From Desulforapulum autotrophicum (lineage in GTDB: Bacteria > Desulfobacterota > Desulfobacteria > Desulfobacterales > Desulfolunaceae): DNA of 64,000 nucleotides. Below, in pieces: positions 35,123-44,993 of the stretch (position 1 is its first letter; every line of letters begins with the position of its first letter). The DNA is taken from positions 1-64,000 of the forward strand of contig DYJE01000022.1 of the NCBI GenBank assembly GCA_020723285.1. The letters run 5' to 3'. The position numbers were made by a program, and so were the translations under genes. The notes beneath the pieces are model-generated. The model was not told the DNA's origin and did not search any database. It worked only from the letters and a program-made list of their open reading frames with translations.

Positions 35123-36103
35123 TCAGTTTTCAGGGTGCCTGAATCGCCGCCGGTAGTCTCGCGGGCTGACACCTGTATGGCGCAAGAAGAGTTTGCGAAA
35201 AAAACCGATGTCGTCGTAGCCGACCTGTTCGGCAAGACGTTCAATACGCATATCGTCATTTTCAAGAATAAGTTTAGCTTTTTCCATGCGAATTTTCTGC
35301 AGATACACCAGAGGGGGCTCACCCGTGGCCGCCTTGAACCTGCGCTTGAAATTCCGCAGACTCATGCCCACGTACTCGGCCACATGATCCATGGAGATGT
35401 TCTCAGACAGCCGGTTTTCAATGAACTGCTGGGCTTTCAGGATGTCCAAGTCTTTGTGGTTCTTGATAAATACGCTGTCTGCGTAAGGGTTCTGCACCTG
35501 CCGGCCCTGCTCCAGAAGAAACATGCGGGACAAAATCCGCGCCCGGTCACGACCAAGAAACCGTCCCACGAGAAAAAGGGTCAAATCCACACCGGCACTA
35601 CCCCCGCCGGAGCAGAAAACACCCCCGTCGCATGTGATTATTTTTTCAGGAGTGAATATCACGTCGGGGTGATTTTTCCTGAATTCATCGGCAAAAGCCC
35701 AATGGGTGGTGGCGGCTTTCCCTGTAAGGATACCCGATTCCGCCAGAAGAAAAACGCCGGTGCAGATTCCGGCGATAATGACGCCCCGTGCGTGGTTTTC
35801 CGCGATCCAGCGTTTCGTTTTTTCAGGGTAATTTTTCAGACGGCCGACCCGGTATCCGCCGGTGGGAACGATGATCAGATCCACATCGCCCACGTCTTCC
35901 AGCGAGCCATGGGGTCTGATCTCAAAAAAATCCGAATAGGCCAGGGGCCGCCCATCATGGGACACAATCCAGGTTTCGAGCGGGGTTTTCAGCGGGGGAT
36001 TCCCAGTGCAGTCCCGCAGGGCGGCGGCCATGGAAAACATGTCCCAGACCACCAGAACTCCTGCAGGGGCTGAATGTTCCATGGCAAGAATGGCAACGCG
36101 CAT
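35123..36103 (-). CDS. GlxA-family transcriptional regulator (DJ-1/PfpI + AraC HTH)
   Basis: 326 residues from ATG 36103 (AAAGGA upstream). Residues of about 1-175 form a DJ-1/PfpI-like domain with the nucleophile-elbow region GIICAG-like 'IIAGICTGVFLLAESG'. Residues of about 225-320 are an AraC helix-turn-helix pair (MDHVAEYVGMSLRNFKRRFK, AEQVGYDDIGFFRKLFLRHT). Such regulators usually activate nearby catabolic genes. It is divergent from the QueG-like Fe-S protein gene, its most likely target. Confidence 0.92.
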   Translation of the reverse strand: MRVAILAMEHSAPAGVLVVWDMFSMAAALRDCTGNPPLKTPLETWIVSHDGRPLAYSDFFEIRPHGSLEDVGDVDLIIVPTGGYRVGRLKNYPEKTKRWIAENHARGVIIAGICTGVFLLAESGILTGKAATTHWAFADEFRKNHPDVIFTPEKIITCDGGVFCSGGGSAGVDLTLFLVGRFLGRDRARILSRMFLLEQGRQVQNPYADSVFIKNHKDLDILKAQQFIENRLSENISMDHVAEYVGMSLRNFKRRFKAATGEPPLVYLQKIRMEKAKLILENDDMRIERLAEQVGYDDIGFFRKLFLRHTGVSPRDYRRRFRHPEN

Positions 36104-36286
36104 GGCGAGTCCTTTCAAGGATAATGTTTGTCGGCTCAGTGATAACGGCGGCATGGCTGCCTTTCGTAAAACAAAAACGTGAAATTGCCCGATCACCTAT
36201 CAGCATTGTCCTTTATGCCACTATGCGAAACAGAATGCAACGTGTATATACACATGGAAAAACCCCATAAAAAGGAGAACCTGACC

Positions 36287-37405
36287 ATGATCACAGAAAA
36301 GGATATCGTCGCCAAAGCCCGTGAACTGGGATTCGTCGACACGGGATTCACCACGGCGGAACCCTTCGTCGAACACCGGAAACTCCTGGATTCCATGCCG
36401 GAAGAGTATGGATGGGCCGATGCCGTTGGCCTTGACCTTAAAAACGGAACCGACCCGTCGACGATACTTGCCGGGGCCCGATCCATCATTGTCCTTCTTG
36501 AGCTGTATTTCAAAAAATCCTACCCACGGAGCGTGGAAGGGCATTTCGGTCGGTGCTATCTCGACGACGACCGGGTGACCGGCGACGGACTTTCGCTTCG
36601 CATCAAGGCGTTCCGCTCATTTTTAAGAGATCATGGCATTGCGTCGAAAGTGCCGTTCAACCTGCCTCACCGCGTGGCCGCAGCCCGGGCCGGCATGGGA
36701 ACGTTCGGTAAGAACTGTCTTTTTTACTCCAGCCGGGCGGCCCGTCAGAGTTCATGGACGCTCCCCATTGCCGTGGTGGTGGATCATGATTTCACACCCG
36801 GCGAACCCACCATCGAAACACAATGTCCCTCCTGGTGCCGGAACGCCTGTATCGCCGCCTGCCCCACCCGGGCCTTGAAAGGCAACAGCCGCATCGACCC
36901 CAGGCGATGCATTTCGTACCTGAGCTATTTCGGACAGGGTCTCACGCCCCGGGAGCTCCGGGAGCCCATGGGCATGTTCGTGTACGGCTGCGACCGCTGC
37001 CAGAATGTCTGTCCGCGCAATCAGCCCTGGCTGGCCAAGGACCTCCCCCTCAACGAGAAGGTGGCGGCCAAGGCCGAAGCATTCGACCTGACCGCCCTCC
37101 TCCACATGGACAAAGCGTACTTTGAAACAAAAATCTGGCCCCACATGTTCTACATGTCCTATGCGGACGTCTGGCGATGGAAAATGAACGTGGCCCGGGT
37201 CATGGGCAACAGCCGGGATTCGCGGTTCATCCCTGAATTGGCAAGGGCCTTCCGCGAAAACACCGACGAGCGCGTCAAGGCCATGGCGGTTTGGGCTCTG
37301 GGCCGGATCGGCGGAAAAGAGGCTGAAGACGAACTTTCGGACATCCGCAAACGTGGGGTTGAAAACGCCATGATCCGCGACGAGCTTGACGCCCTGTCGA
37401 GCTGA
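36287..37405 (+). CDS. QueG-like [4Fe-4S] protein with HEAT repeats
   Basis: 372 residues from ATG 36287 (AAAAAGGAG upstream). GTFGKNCLFYSSRAARQSSW, two ferredoxin-type clusters and a C-terminal HEAT-like region (RVKAMAVWALGRIGGKEAED) follow the epoxyqueuosine reductase layout. But the first cluster has C-x3-C-x3-C-x3-CP spacing (CPSWCRNACIAACP) instead of C-x2-C-x2-C-x3-CP, and the RYxxGxDYH motif of true QueG is not seen. It is therefore a paralogue, probably a corrinoid/Fe-S reductase of unknown substrate. Second cluster: GCDRCQNVCP. Confidence 0.75.
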   Translation: MITEKDIVAKARELGFVDTGFTTAEPFVEHRKLLDSMPEEYGWADAVGLDLKNGTDPSTILAGARSIIVLLELYFKKSYPRSVEGHFGRCYLDDDRVTGDGLSLRIKAFRSFLRDHGIASKVPFNLPHRVAAARAGMGTFGKNCLFYSSRAARQSSWTLPIAVVVDHDFTPGEPTIETQCPSWCRNACIAACPTRALKGNSRIDPRRCISYLSYFGQGLTPRELREPMGMFVYGCDRCQNVCPRNQPWLAKDLPLNEKVAAKAEAFDLTALLHMDKAYFETKIWPHMFYMSYADVWRWKMNVARVMGNSRDSRFIPELARAFRENTDERVKAMAVWALGRIGGKEAEDELSDIRKRGVENAMIRDELDALSS

Positions 37406-37415
37406 TACGATATCC

Positions 37416-37436
37416 GGCCGGGAATTTTTCCCGGCC
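37416..37436 (+). terminator. hairpin after the QueG-like gene
   Basis: GGCCGGGAA / TTCCCGGCC, a perfect 9-bp stem with a 3-base loop, 10 bases past the stop. The T-run is weak, so it may be a terminator or an mRNA 3' end stabiliser. Confidence 0.55.
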
Positions 37437-37438
37437 AT

Positions 37439-37808
37439 ATTCTCCATAAAGCCACCCGATCACTTGGTCATGTCCCATCCCCATTCTCCCGTAATTCTCT
37501 TGAACATGGCTTTATAACCAGGTCCAGTCATGGCTTTCAAATCGCAAATAAATCATTAAACAAGCTTTTTAATGATTGAAAAAAAAATTGTTCTGTCCTA
37601 AGGTGGGTTCCCTGATGACGCACCATTGGCTTTATTTAGCGTGTGTTAATATTATATAATGCTGTATTTACACATAAATAATATCATAAACTTCTGAGAT
37701 GAGGCCCCCTGCTTCGTCGTTATACACATGTGTCGGTAACAATGATGCTTTATAGATATCATCTGCAAATCAATAAAAAACCCCTTAACCTGCGTTGGAG
37801 AGCGTTGT
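37439..37808. other. AT-rich intergenic leader, possible promoter
   Basis: 370 bases without a gene. It holds a 10-bp AT hairpin AATCATTAAA/TTTAATGATT (37551-37577) and a perfect -10-like TATAAT at 37655-37660 on the plus strand with only a poor -35. This is the likely promoter region of the lipoprotein gene at 37809. Confidence 0.4.
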
Positions 37809-40800
37809 ATGTTGAACAGAATGGTTACATGCATCCTGGCGATGGTCCTGTGCCTTTTTTTAGGCGGCTGCGGACAGGTGGCCGAGGATCACGAAGACAG
37901 GTCGGGCCTTCACGGCACCGGCTTCCAGGACAACGGAACGAGCAAACCGTATTCGAATTTCATTCTCACGGAGATCTTCAGAGGCTGGAGCGGAATCGTA
38001 TGGCCCGGCCTTGAAGAGATGTGGGACAGCATCGATGCCAAAGGATTCAACGACAGGTTCAGCGGAACGGTGAACAGCCACGTCGAAGAATTCATCACCT
38101 TCAACCGCCTGGGGTCCTCCATCCTGGGACACCCGTCGCGGGTGGTGATCCTTCTTGCAGGGACAGACGTCGCGAAACTTCTCGCATACCTCACCGACCC
38201 CTCTGAAAACTATCCCGTCCGGGACCCGGCCAACAGTGAAAAACACTATTTCCATGACGAGGGTGAAGATTACACGGAAGGCTTGTATTCGTTTCTGGAT
38301 CAGGTGTTTGTGGAAGGCCAGAATCCTGGCAGCACGGACATGGTGAGTGTGAACCATAAAATCCTGAAGCGGCTCTCTGACCGGAAAACGGCCGATGAGC
38401 TTCACGAAGACATGGAAGACCTGATAGCCGACCTGCTTGACCCGGATTTCAGGGATGATGTCATCGACGCTACCACCATGCTGGGCAAACTTCTGGTCCG
38501 GGCCGATTATCCCCTGTCGGCGGACGATGAAAGCCTGGGCATCGGCAATGCGGCCAAGGGCGTGGTGGATCTTCTGATGTGGTACAACCGCATGGAGCAG
38601 GATCCGGAAACCCGGGCCCTCATGAGATCCCAGGTCACCGAAGCCGTATCCGTGTTCGACCCGTCACCGGATTCGGAAAACAAGTACAAAATCAAACAGT
38701 TGCTTGAAAACATCCGTGATTATTTCACTCTTTCAGGTTTGATATACAGTTCATCCGATCCCGGAAACATGTACCGCAAGGTGGACAACGACGAAATCTA
38801 TTCCGACACGGAAATATCAGGGACCCTGAGGGAATTGTTCCCCGGCATGGTTTCCCTGATGATGCGTTCGGACAGGCTTGTATCTCCCGTTGACAGCAAA
38901 GACGGAGAAAACGTCTATGTATTGAAAAAGATGGCTGAAAATCTCAACGCTGTGGGCTACGATCCCGATACGCTCAACATGGAAACGACGTTGATGAACA
39001 TGATGAAATACGACTGCCTGGGACGGGACAGAACCGATCCGGCATCCGGGGCCTATCCGTCATCCCATCTTGAAAGCCTGATTTTCGTCACCCATGTGAC
39101 GGGCGGCATGGGATGGAATGACCGGAATGGCGTTTCCGACGACGAGGTCACAGAACCCACGGATCCACGTTACGACCACGGCCATGGTTCGTATACGGGC
39201 CGTTTGTCTCTCAACGACTCCCTTTTCAGCATCAGAACCCATAAAACCATGAATTCGCTGGGAATGTTCGACATCAGCCTCAAAGAAACCGACGGCAACG
39301 ATATCCATCGAAGCGTATCGCCGTTCAGCACGAATCTCAGGGAGAACTACACCTTTTTCTTCAATCAGAACTACGATGTATTAAACTGCCTTGCCCCGCC
39401 CTGTGTGGGTGATTTGGGAACACCCGCCGGAGGAAACCCCGACGGCGGACAGATTCCCATGAACGGGTTCCAAGCGTATTCACCCGATGGCCTGGGGGAA
39501 ACCCAGCTCGCCGCATGGACCCTGGGTCTTGTCACCAGAGCCTGCTTCAACGGAGAAGGTCCGTATTACTACGCCGATCCCAATGCCAAACCCTTTTTCA
39601 TCGGGAACAAGCAGTGGTTTGCCTATTACCGCCCCAACGGCAAAATCTACGCCTTTGTCAACAAATCAGACCCTGAAAACTGGGAATACTTCTACCCCAT
39701 GGATGACGGAGACCCCATCGACAACGACCCCGCCCTTGACGGAAAAAACTTGGGTGAATACTGGCCCCGCTACAATCGATACAAATCCCGGTGGAACAGC
39801 GATTATTACATGGTCCATTTCAAGGTCGGCAAGCAGCAGGGCGGCGTGGTTGTGTATGAAGACCGTTTTGTCACTGTCGACAACAGCTCGGGGAACACCG
39901 CGCCCGTGTTTCTCGAAGCGCCGTCGGGACTGGCGAAATGCCTGACCTACAATGAGCTGATTCCTGAAAACGAGATGAAAAGGGCCTGCTCAAGTCCTGA
40001 AGAAGCCCTGTTCAGAAACTACCAGTGGGTCATGACCGAAAAGAAAATGGCGATCATCCTCCCCCTCAGGCTGGATCTGGCCCTTGGATCCAAAGCGGCG
40101 TTGTTCCAGATCCTTGAAGGAAACGGCATCTCCGGATTGAGCAATCTGAGAAAATTCCGGGGAAATCATTACTGGGCAAAAACCAACACGGACGGCACGT
40201 CGAATGTCCCCGGCGACTACCGTATCGAGGTGGTGTCCTCATCGTTGAGTGACGACAGCCCCATCAACGATTTCAACGTCTATTACGAAACTCTGGACTG
40301 CGGCCATGCGACACCCACCATCGTCGGCGCGAACCTTCCGGCCCTGGTGAGACTCGGTTTCCCACGCTATACGGGTCTTAAGCGCCGGGCCACGGATGTT
40401 CAGGACAACGAACTGGGGTCAGGCGAAATTCAGCTAGGGAGTGACACATGGCAGAACCGCTCCGCGCTTCTCGCCCCGTTCATCTCCCTTGTGGCCGCGT
40501 TGAGGGAATACACACCGTCACCGTTCATCAACGAATTTCTTCCGGAGATCACACTGAGCGACAACACCCTCAAGCGGGGAATCCATATGTTTGTCGAAGG
40601 CACGTCCCCTTTGCTTAAACCGGTCATCTATTATCAAAAAGACAAGGGACAGCATCCGTTCAACACCTGGAAACCTCTGGTCACGGGCTCGGAAGACCAG
40701 GGGGATTCAACAGACTGGGATGATTATGTCGGTGACGACTTTCTCCGCTCGTCTGCGGACTTCCACACCAACAAAACGGCGGGTTCATGGAACGGAACCG

Positions 40801-41879
40801 AACAGGAACGCCGATATTATCAGCCTGCAACAATGAAAAACCTCCTCAACATCCTCATCGACAGCGACATCACAGCACAGCCCGACCCGGTGAAGGCCTA
40901 CGCCGGGTCAAGGATGAACGGCGTCCTGCCGGTGATGATGGCCAACAACAGCATATCCAGACTGCTGAAAGTGCTGTTAAGCAAGCCCAACCAGACCGAC
41001 CTGATGTACAGCGCCCTCGAACAGATCATGGGGGCCGTAAGAATCACCAAAGGACGGTACACGGAACTGAACGAAACGCCGGAAAAGAACCTGTTCTATC
41101 CGGACTATCTGTTTGTCAGGGCCATGGAAAGCAGCAAAGGTCATTACGGTGAATACCTGGCCTATGACAAGATGCAAAGGCCCGAAGACATCGTGCTCGA
41201 TATCGGCATCGACCGGCTGATTGGCCGCCCCGGTGTCAGCGACACATACGACGGCTACGGCCTGGTCACATACGTGGATGAGCAGAGGGACAAGGAATGG
41301 GAGGATTTGTACGACACCCTGGATTTCCTTGAAGACATCCTCCATCCCTCAAGCAGCTACAGCGTGGTGGAAAGCGTCCTCTCCATGAACGAGAAAGTTT
41401 TCGGGCGCGAAAGACTTTACTCCGAAACTGAAATCAGAGGCCTGACCTACGCCCTGGGCAAACTTCTCACGCACTACGACATCGGTGAAAATTCCTGGTT
41501 GAACCAGGGGGAAGAGGGGTTTGACGATCTTCTCACCATTCTTCAGGTCCGCCTGCCGGACATTCACGACCTGATGAAAAACGAAGCAGGATACACCGGT
41601 GATCATTACAAAGCGGCGCTGACCTTGAACGCCGATATGATGAAACCCGACGGCCCCGTGGATTTTCTGGTGAAAACCATGGAAACCGAGGTGGGCTGGG
41701 AAACTCTTTTTTCAGATTCGCTCAGATTCGTGGAAAGCGATCTCGTGAGGGATGACGAACCCATGTGGGTGACGTTTGCAGCCCTTCTGGACGACCTGGC
41801 CCTGGCCGTGGACAATTCCAAAGACGGCAGCCTGATGGACAAGGTTTACCAGGATTTCGGCTTTCAGAGAAACGACTGA
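37809..41879 (+). CDS. very large lipoprotein of unknown function
   Basis: 1356 residues. Signal peptide with lipobox LGGC (Cys 21) predicts a lipid-anchored periplasmic or outer-membrane protein. The rest is rich in Asp, Asn and aromatic residues with no repeats or domain I recognise; long segments alternate helical blocks (about 150-330, 1120-1350) and a beta-looking middle with a Cys pair (CLAPPCVG, about 530). It is followed by a FadL/OmpP1-type porin gene after 70 bases and then one terminator, so the two probably form an operon and may act together in uptake of a hydrophobic compound (inference from the porin only). Confidence 0.8.
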   Translation: MLNRMVTCILAMVLCLFLGGCGQVAEDHEDRSGLHGTGFQDNGTSKPYSNFILTEIFRGWSGIVWPGLEEMWDSIDAKGFNDRFSGTVNSHVEEFITFNRLGSSILGHPSRVVILLAGTDVAKLLAYLTDPSENYPVRDPANSEKHYFHDEGEDYTEGLYSFLDQVFVEGQNPGSTDMVSVNHKILKRLSDRKTADELHEDMEDLIADLLDPDFRDDVIDATTMLGKLLVRADYPLSADDESLGIGNAAKGVVDLLMWYNRMEQDPETRALMRSQVTEAVSVFDPSPDSENKYKIKQLLENIRDYFTLSGLIYSSSDPGNMYRKVDNDEIYSDTEISGTLRELFPGMVSLMMRSDRLVSPVDSKDGENVYVLKKMAENLNAVGYDPDTLNMETTLMNMMKYDCLGRDRTDPASGAYPSSHLESLIFVTHVTGGMGWNDRNGVSDDEVTEPTDPRYDHGHGSYTGRLSLNDSLFSIRTHKTMNSLGMFDISLKETDGNDIHRSVSPFSTNLRENYTFFFNQNYDVLNCLAPPCVGDLGTPAGGNPDGGQIPMNGFQAYSPDGLGETQLAAWTLGLVTRACFNGEGPYYYADPNAKPFFIGNKQWFAYYRPNGKIYAFVNKSDPENWEYFYPMDDGDPIDNDPALDGKNLGEYWPRYNRYKSRWNSDYYMVHFKVGKQQGGVVVYEDRFVTVDNSSGNTAPVFLEAPSGLAKCLTYNELIPENEMKRACSSPEEALFRNYQWVMTEKKMAIILPLRLDLALGSKAALFQILEGNGISGLSNLRKFRGNHYWAKTNTDGTSNVPGDYRIEVVSSSLSDDSPINDFNVYYETLDCGHATPTIVGANLPALVRLGFPRYTGLKRRATDVQDNELGSGEIQLGSDTWQNRSALLAPFISLVAALREYTPSPFINEFLPEITLSDNTLKRGIHMFVEGTSPLLKPVIYYQKDKGQHPFNTWKPLVTGSEDQGDSTDWDDYVGDDFLRSSADFHTNKTAGSWNGTEQERRYYQPATMKNLLNILIDSDITAQPDPVKAYAGSRMNGVLPVMMANNSISRLLKVLLSKPNQTDLMYSALEQIMGAVRITKGRYTELNETPEKNLFYPDYLFVRAMESSKGHYGEYLAYDKMQRPEDIVLDIGIDRLIGRPGVSDTYDGYGLVTYVDEQRDKEWEDLYDTLDFLEDILHPSSSYSVVESVLSMNEKVFGRERLYSETEIRGLTYALGKLLTHYDIGENSWLNQGEEGFDDLLTILQVRLPDIHDLMKNEAGYTGDHYKAALTLNADMMKPDGPVDFLVKTMETEVGWETLFSDSLRFVESDLVRDDEPMWVTFAALLDDLALAVDNSKDGSLMDKVYQDFGFQRND

Positions 41880-41949
41880 TGACACCGGGCCCGCCGCGAT
41901 TTCCGGCAGACCCTGAATACAGATGAACGACCATACCCTTGGAGACACC

Positions 41950-43314
41950 ATGAAAAAACATAGTCTGATTTCAGCAATTATCGCAATCTTTGCCTCCTGC
42001 TCCGGCGCTTTCGGCTCCGGCTTCGGAGACACGTACGGATTTTCAACGTTTGGCATGAGCCTTGGAAACGCCATGTGCGCCAGGGTCAACGACTGGAGCT
42101 CCGTGTATTACAACATGGCGGGACTTGGAAAGACCAAAGGCCTGGAATACGGTGTGAACCAGATCGGCCTGGAATACCAGGGCAACATGCCTGTGTTCGA
42201 CATCGACATCGCCCGGACGGATGCTGACGACAATCCGCCGCCCACCACCGTTACGGCCCTGCCCACCAACGGGGACAAGGATCTGGAAGGCGGGACCTTT
42301 GTCCTGGGTGTGGCTCTGGATGCCGGCCTTCTGCTTGATCTGCCCTCGTTCGTTTCTTCGGCCCGTCTGGGAATCGGAATCGGTGCCAACGACGATCTCA
42401 CGGCGGTGAAAATCGTCGACCAGGACCCCAGGACCCATACTTTTCTCCGCTACGGCTCGGAATGTCAGCGGCTGGTGGTGTTGTCCGGCATGGGCTTCGG
42501 CTTTTTCAACGATCTGATGGGTGTGGGTGTGGGAGTCCACTCGGCGTTCGGCGGCGAAGGCCAGGTCCTCCTGGAAGAAATCGATCTCCAGACCGATGCC
42601 CAGAGCCCCAGGGGCCAGACCAAAATGGACATGACCATTGAACCGAACATCCTGCTGGGTCTTTACCTGAGTCCCGGAAAACTTGTCGATAGTCTCGAAG
42701 GATTCGACCTGGGTTTTTCTTATCGCGGGGAATCGATTCTCGACATCTACCCGTTCCAGACCAAAGGTGAAACCAACCTGGGATCCATGATGCTGGACAT
42801 GACCCTGGCCATCACCAATTACTACCAGCCGGAAATGTACACCGTGGGAACCGCTCTTTCCACCGAGACCATGACCCTGTCGCTGGACCTGGAATACCAA
42901 AGATGGTCGGGGTTCCGGCTCTCCAAACCCACGACGGACAATTTCGCCGGAAATTTGGTGGAGCTTGACGATATCTTCGTTCCGAAAATCGGTTTCGAGT
43001 ACAAACCGAAGAAAAGCCTTTCCCTGCTCATGGGATATTATTATCAGCCCAGCTTTGTGTCGGATCAGGCGTCGAAAGGGGTGATGAATTTCCTGGACAA
43101 CGACAAGCATGTGGGGTCGCTTGGGCTCCGCATGAAACTTCCCAAATTGCCTCTGATGAAAGGAAACACCGAACTCAACCTGGGATACCAGTGCCAGTAT
43201 CTGGTGGACCGGGATGTCAAGAAGGACAGCGCAGCCTATTCGTCTTTCAATCCCGATTACACTTACGGCGGCGTCTGCCACACTGTCATGGCCGGATTGA
43301 CCATCAGCCGTTGA
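41950..43314 (+). CDS. OmpP1/FadL/TodX-family outer membrane transport protein
   Basis: 454 residues from ATG 41950 (GGAG upstream). Signal peptide 1-25, then GFGDTYGFSTFGMSLGNAMC and DWSSVYYNMAGLGKTKG, the N-terminal hatch-like signature of the family (compare 'DASAVFYNPAGL'). The remainder alternates aromatic-ended beta strands consistent with a barrel, and ends in Arg rather than Phe (MAGLTISR). Probably a channel for hydrophobic molecules. Confidence 0.87.
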   Translation: MKKHSLISAIIAIFASCSGAFGSGFGDTYGFSTFGMSLGNAMCARVNDWSSVYYNMAGLGKTKGLEYGVNQIGLEYQGNMPVFDIDIARTDADDNPPPTTVTALPTNGDKDLEGGTFVLGVALDAGLLLDLPSFVSSARLGIGIGANDDLTAVKIVDQDPRTHTFLRYGSECQRLVVLSGMGFGFFNDLMGVGVGVHSAFGGEGQVLLEEIDLQTDAQSPRGQTKMDMTIEPNILLGLYLSPGKLVDSLEGFDLGFSYRGESILDIYPFQTKGETNLGSMMLDMTLAITNYYQPEMYTVGTALSTETMTLSLDLEYQRWSGFRLSKPTTDNFAGNLVELDDIFVPKIGFEYKPKKSLSLLMGYYYQPSFVSDQASKGVMNFLDNDKHVGSLGLRMKLPKLPLMKGNTELNLGYQCQYLVDRDVKKDSAAYSSFNPDYTYGGVCHTVMAGLTISR

Positions 43315-43339
43315 TTGTTTTGGGTCATGAAACAAAAAA

Positions 43340-43366
43340 GCCCTGGGTGTTGCCAGGGCTTTTTTT
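43340..43366. terminator. bidirectional intrinsic terminator
   Basis: GCCCTGG (43340-43346), 6-base loop, CCAGGGC (43353-43359), flanked by A and T runs on both sides. It serves the FadL gene on the plus strand and the convergent small gene on the minus strand. Confidence 0.93.
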
Positions 43367-43384
43367 ATGGTGAAGGGAAAACCG

Positions 43385-43741
43385 CTATCTCGGAGTGATG
43401 ATCCTCGACTGCTCCCTTTGCATCTGTTCACGCTGCATTTCCCGGATGCTTTCGATAATCTCCTGCATGGCTTTTTCCATGCTCGACGGGAATTCCCGGA
43501 TGGCCTCGTCAAGGGTTTTGGCCTTGAGGTCGGACTGAATGGGAATGGGGCCTTCGGGGGACATCAACTGGGTGTGGCCATAAAACAGGGGCGTTCTCGA
43601 CGGGTCGTCGGAGCCGTCGGCTTTGATGGGCTTGAGGATTCGGATGGTCGCCACTCGAAGGTCCGTGATCGCTTCCTCCCGGTAAAGGTTGTTTGCATCG
43701 ACGGTAAAATCTATGGCCGCTTTCTGTTCTCCAACGATCAT
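43385..43741 (-). CDS. small conserved cytoplasmic protein, unknown function
   Basis: 118 residues from ATG 43741 (AAGGAG upstream; the frame runs on to 43828). The N-terminal half is beta-rich (AAIDFTVDANNLYREEAITD, RVATIRILKPIKADGSDDPS) with LFYGHTQLMSPEGPIPI, and the C-terminal half is a Glu/Gln-rich helix (SSMEKAMQEIIESIREMQRE). It resembles proteins commonly called 'cytoplasmic protein' in related bacteria. No catalytic motif. Monocistronic. Confidence 0.65.
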   Translation of the reverse strand: MIVGEQKAAIDFTVDANNLYREEAITDLRVATIRILKPIKADGSDDPSRTPLFYGHTQLMSPEGPIPIQSDLKAKTLDEAIREFPSSMEKAMQEIIESIREMQREQMQREQSRIITPR

Positions 43742-44062
43742 GGGTGTCTCCTTGGCTTGATGGGGTTTATGGGCCGGATGATGTTCAGCAGGCCTTTGAC
43801 GATTCCGCATGCCTATCATGTTTGGCATGAATAAAAAAGTGATTTCTTATTTCATAATGCCGTTGTTTTTTTGTTTAAAATCGTGTCGTGGTGTGATAAC
43901 TGATTAATACATACGAACATTGTTCGACAATATGTTAAAATGAATAACGTTTAAGCCCCTGACAATACAGAAGATCGTTGAATGAAGTTCCCTATGGACG
44001 TATGATTCCGTCCTGTCAGGACCGTCACAGAATCACACCTAACGAAGGAGATACAAAAGGAT

Positions 44063-44905
44063 ATGATGCCGGATGTCCTTTGGAAAAAGACGACCCCCAT
44101 CCTGTGCGCCGCTCTGTTGTTATGGGCCTCGGGAACCGTGAGCCATGCCGACACGGCCCTGACCATCAAAAAGTCACTGTTCGAGGACACGGACAAAATC
44201 ATGCAGGAGGCGGATTCCCAGAAAACCCGTTTTTACGCCCCGACTATTTTCAACAACGCCGTTGCTACATACCAGTCGGCTGAAACCGATTTCGCCGAAG
44301 AAAAATCCATCCGTGAAATCAACGAAAAACTGACCAAAGCGTCCACGCTGTTCAGAAAAGCCATGACCGTGGCCGAGGAAGGCGAAAAGGTGCTGGGCTC
44401 GGCGGAAACAGCCCGAATGAACGCGCACAAGGTCATGGCGTCCAAATACAAACCGGCGGAATGGAGCGAAGCGGATGAAACCCTCAAGAGGGCCGTGGCC
44501 AAAATGGAGAAAGGCCAGACCGAGGAGGCCATGACTCTGGCTTCCCAGGCGGAGCAGCTTTTCGGTCAGGTGGAGAGGGACACCGTGGCATTCAGTTACA
44601 TGGTGGAGATTCGGGAAAAACTGAGACAGATCGAATCCATGAGGGCCGGAGAATATTTCGCACCCAAAACGTACCAGAAAGCGCTGGCCCTGGCCAGACA
44701 GGCCGAGGAGGAACTGGCCAGACAGCCCTACGGAAACGAACAGGCCAAGGGCCTGATCAAAGAAGCCATGCAGCAGGCCGATCTGGGCATCAAGCTGTCC
44801 CAGCAGATCAAAGTGCTTGTGAAAGAAAAGAAAACCTTCGAAGACCTTTATCTTGAATCGGTGATCCCCATGGAAACACTGGAGAGCAATCAGGATAAAT
44901 CATGA
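44063..44905 (+). CDS. secreted helical-repeat protein (DUF4398-like)
   Basis: 280 residues. Signal peptide 1-29 (cleavage after VSHA). The mature part is a repeated Ala/Glu/Lys-rich helical hairpin pattern (FNNAVATYQSAETDFAEEKS, YKPAEWSEADETLKRAVAKM, FAPKTYQKALALARQAEEEL) typical of DUF4398-type periplasmic domains. Related proteins often end in an OmpA peptidoglycan-binding domain; none is present here. Upstream AAGGAGATAC is about 10 bases before the ATG. Probably an envelope protein. Confidence 0.72.
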   Translation: MMPDVLWKKTTPILCAALLLWASGTVSHADTALTIKKSLFEDTDKIMQEADSQKTRFYAPTIFNNAVATYQSAETDFAEEKSIREINEKLTKASTLFRKAMTVAEEGEKVLGSAETARMNAHKVMASKYKPAEWSEADETLKRAVAKMEKGQTEEAMTLASQAEQLFGQVERDTVAFSYMVEIREKLRQIESMRAGEYFAPKTYQKALALARQAEEELARQPYGNEQAKGLIKEAMQQADLGIKLSQQIKVLVKEKKTFEDLYLESVIPMETLESNQDKS

Positions 44906-44950
44906 CACCCGGAATCCTCTCATCGACTGCCTAGTGCAGACGCTGGGATT

Positions 44951-44993
44951 CGCAGGGGGGAAGTTTCGCATCCTTCTCCCCTGCGTTTTTTTT
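44951..44993 (+). terminator. intrinsic terminator
   Basis: CGCAGGGG (44951-44958) pairs with CCCCTGCG (44978-44985), followed by eight Ts. It closes the helical-repeat gene. Confidence 0.88.

Noticed and set aside
37439-37808. Possible c-di-GMP riboswitch ahead of the large lipoprotein
   Set aside because: The conserved GEMM core sequences and tetraloop/receptor are not present; only an AT hairpin is visible.
42043-43512. 489-codon open frame on the minus strand
   Set aside because: Antisense to the FadL-type porin; composition is that of a mirrored frame and it crosses a bidirectional terminator.
43914-43926. CGAACATTGTTCG as a LexA-type SOS box
   Set aside because: The known CGAAC-N4-GTTCG operator needs a 4-base centre; here it is 3, and the downstream gene is not a DNA-damage gene.
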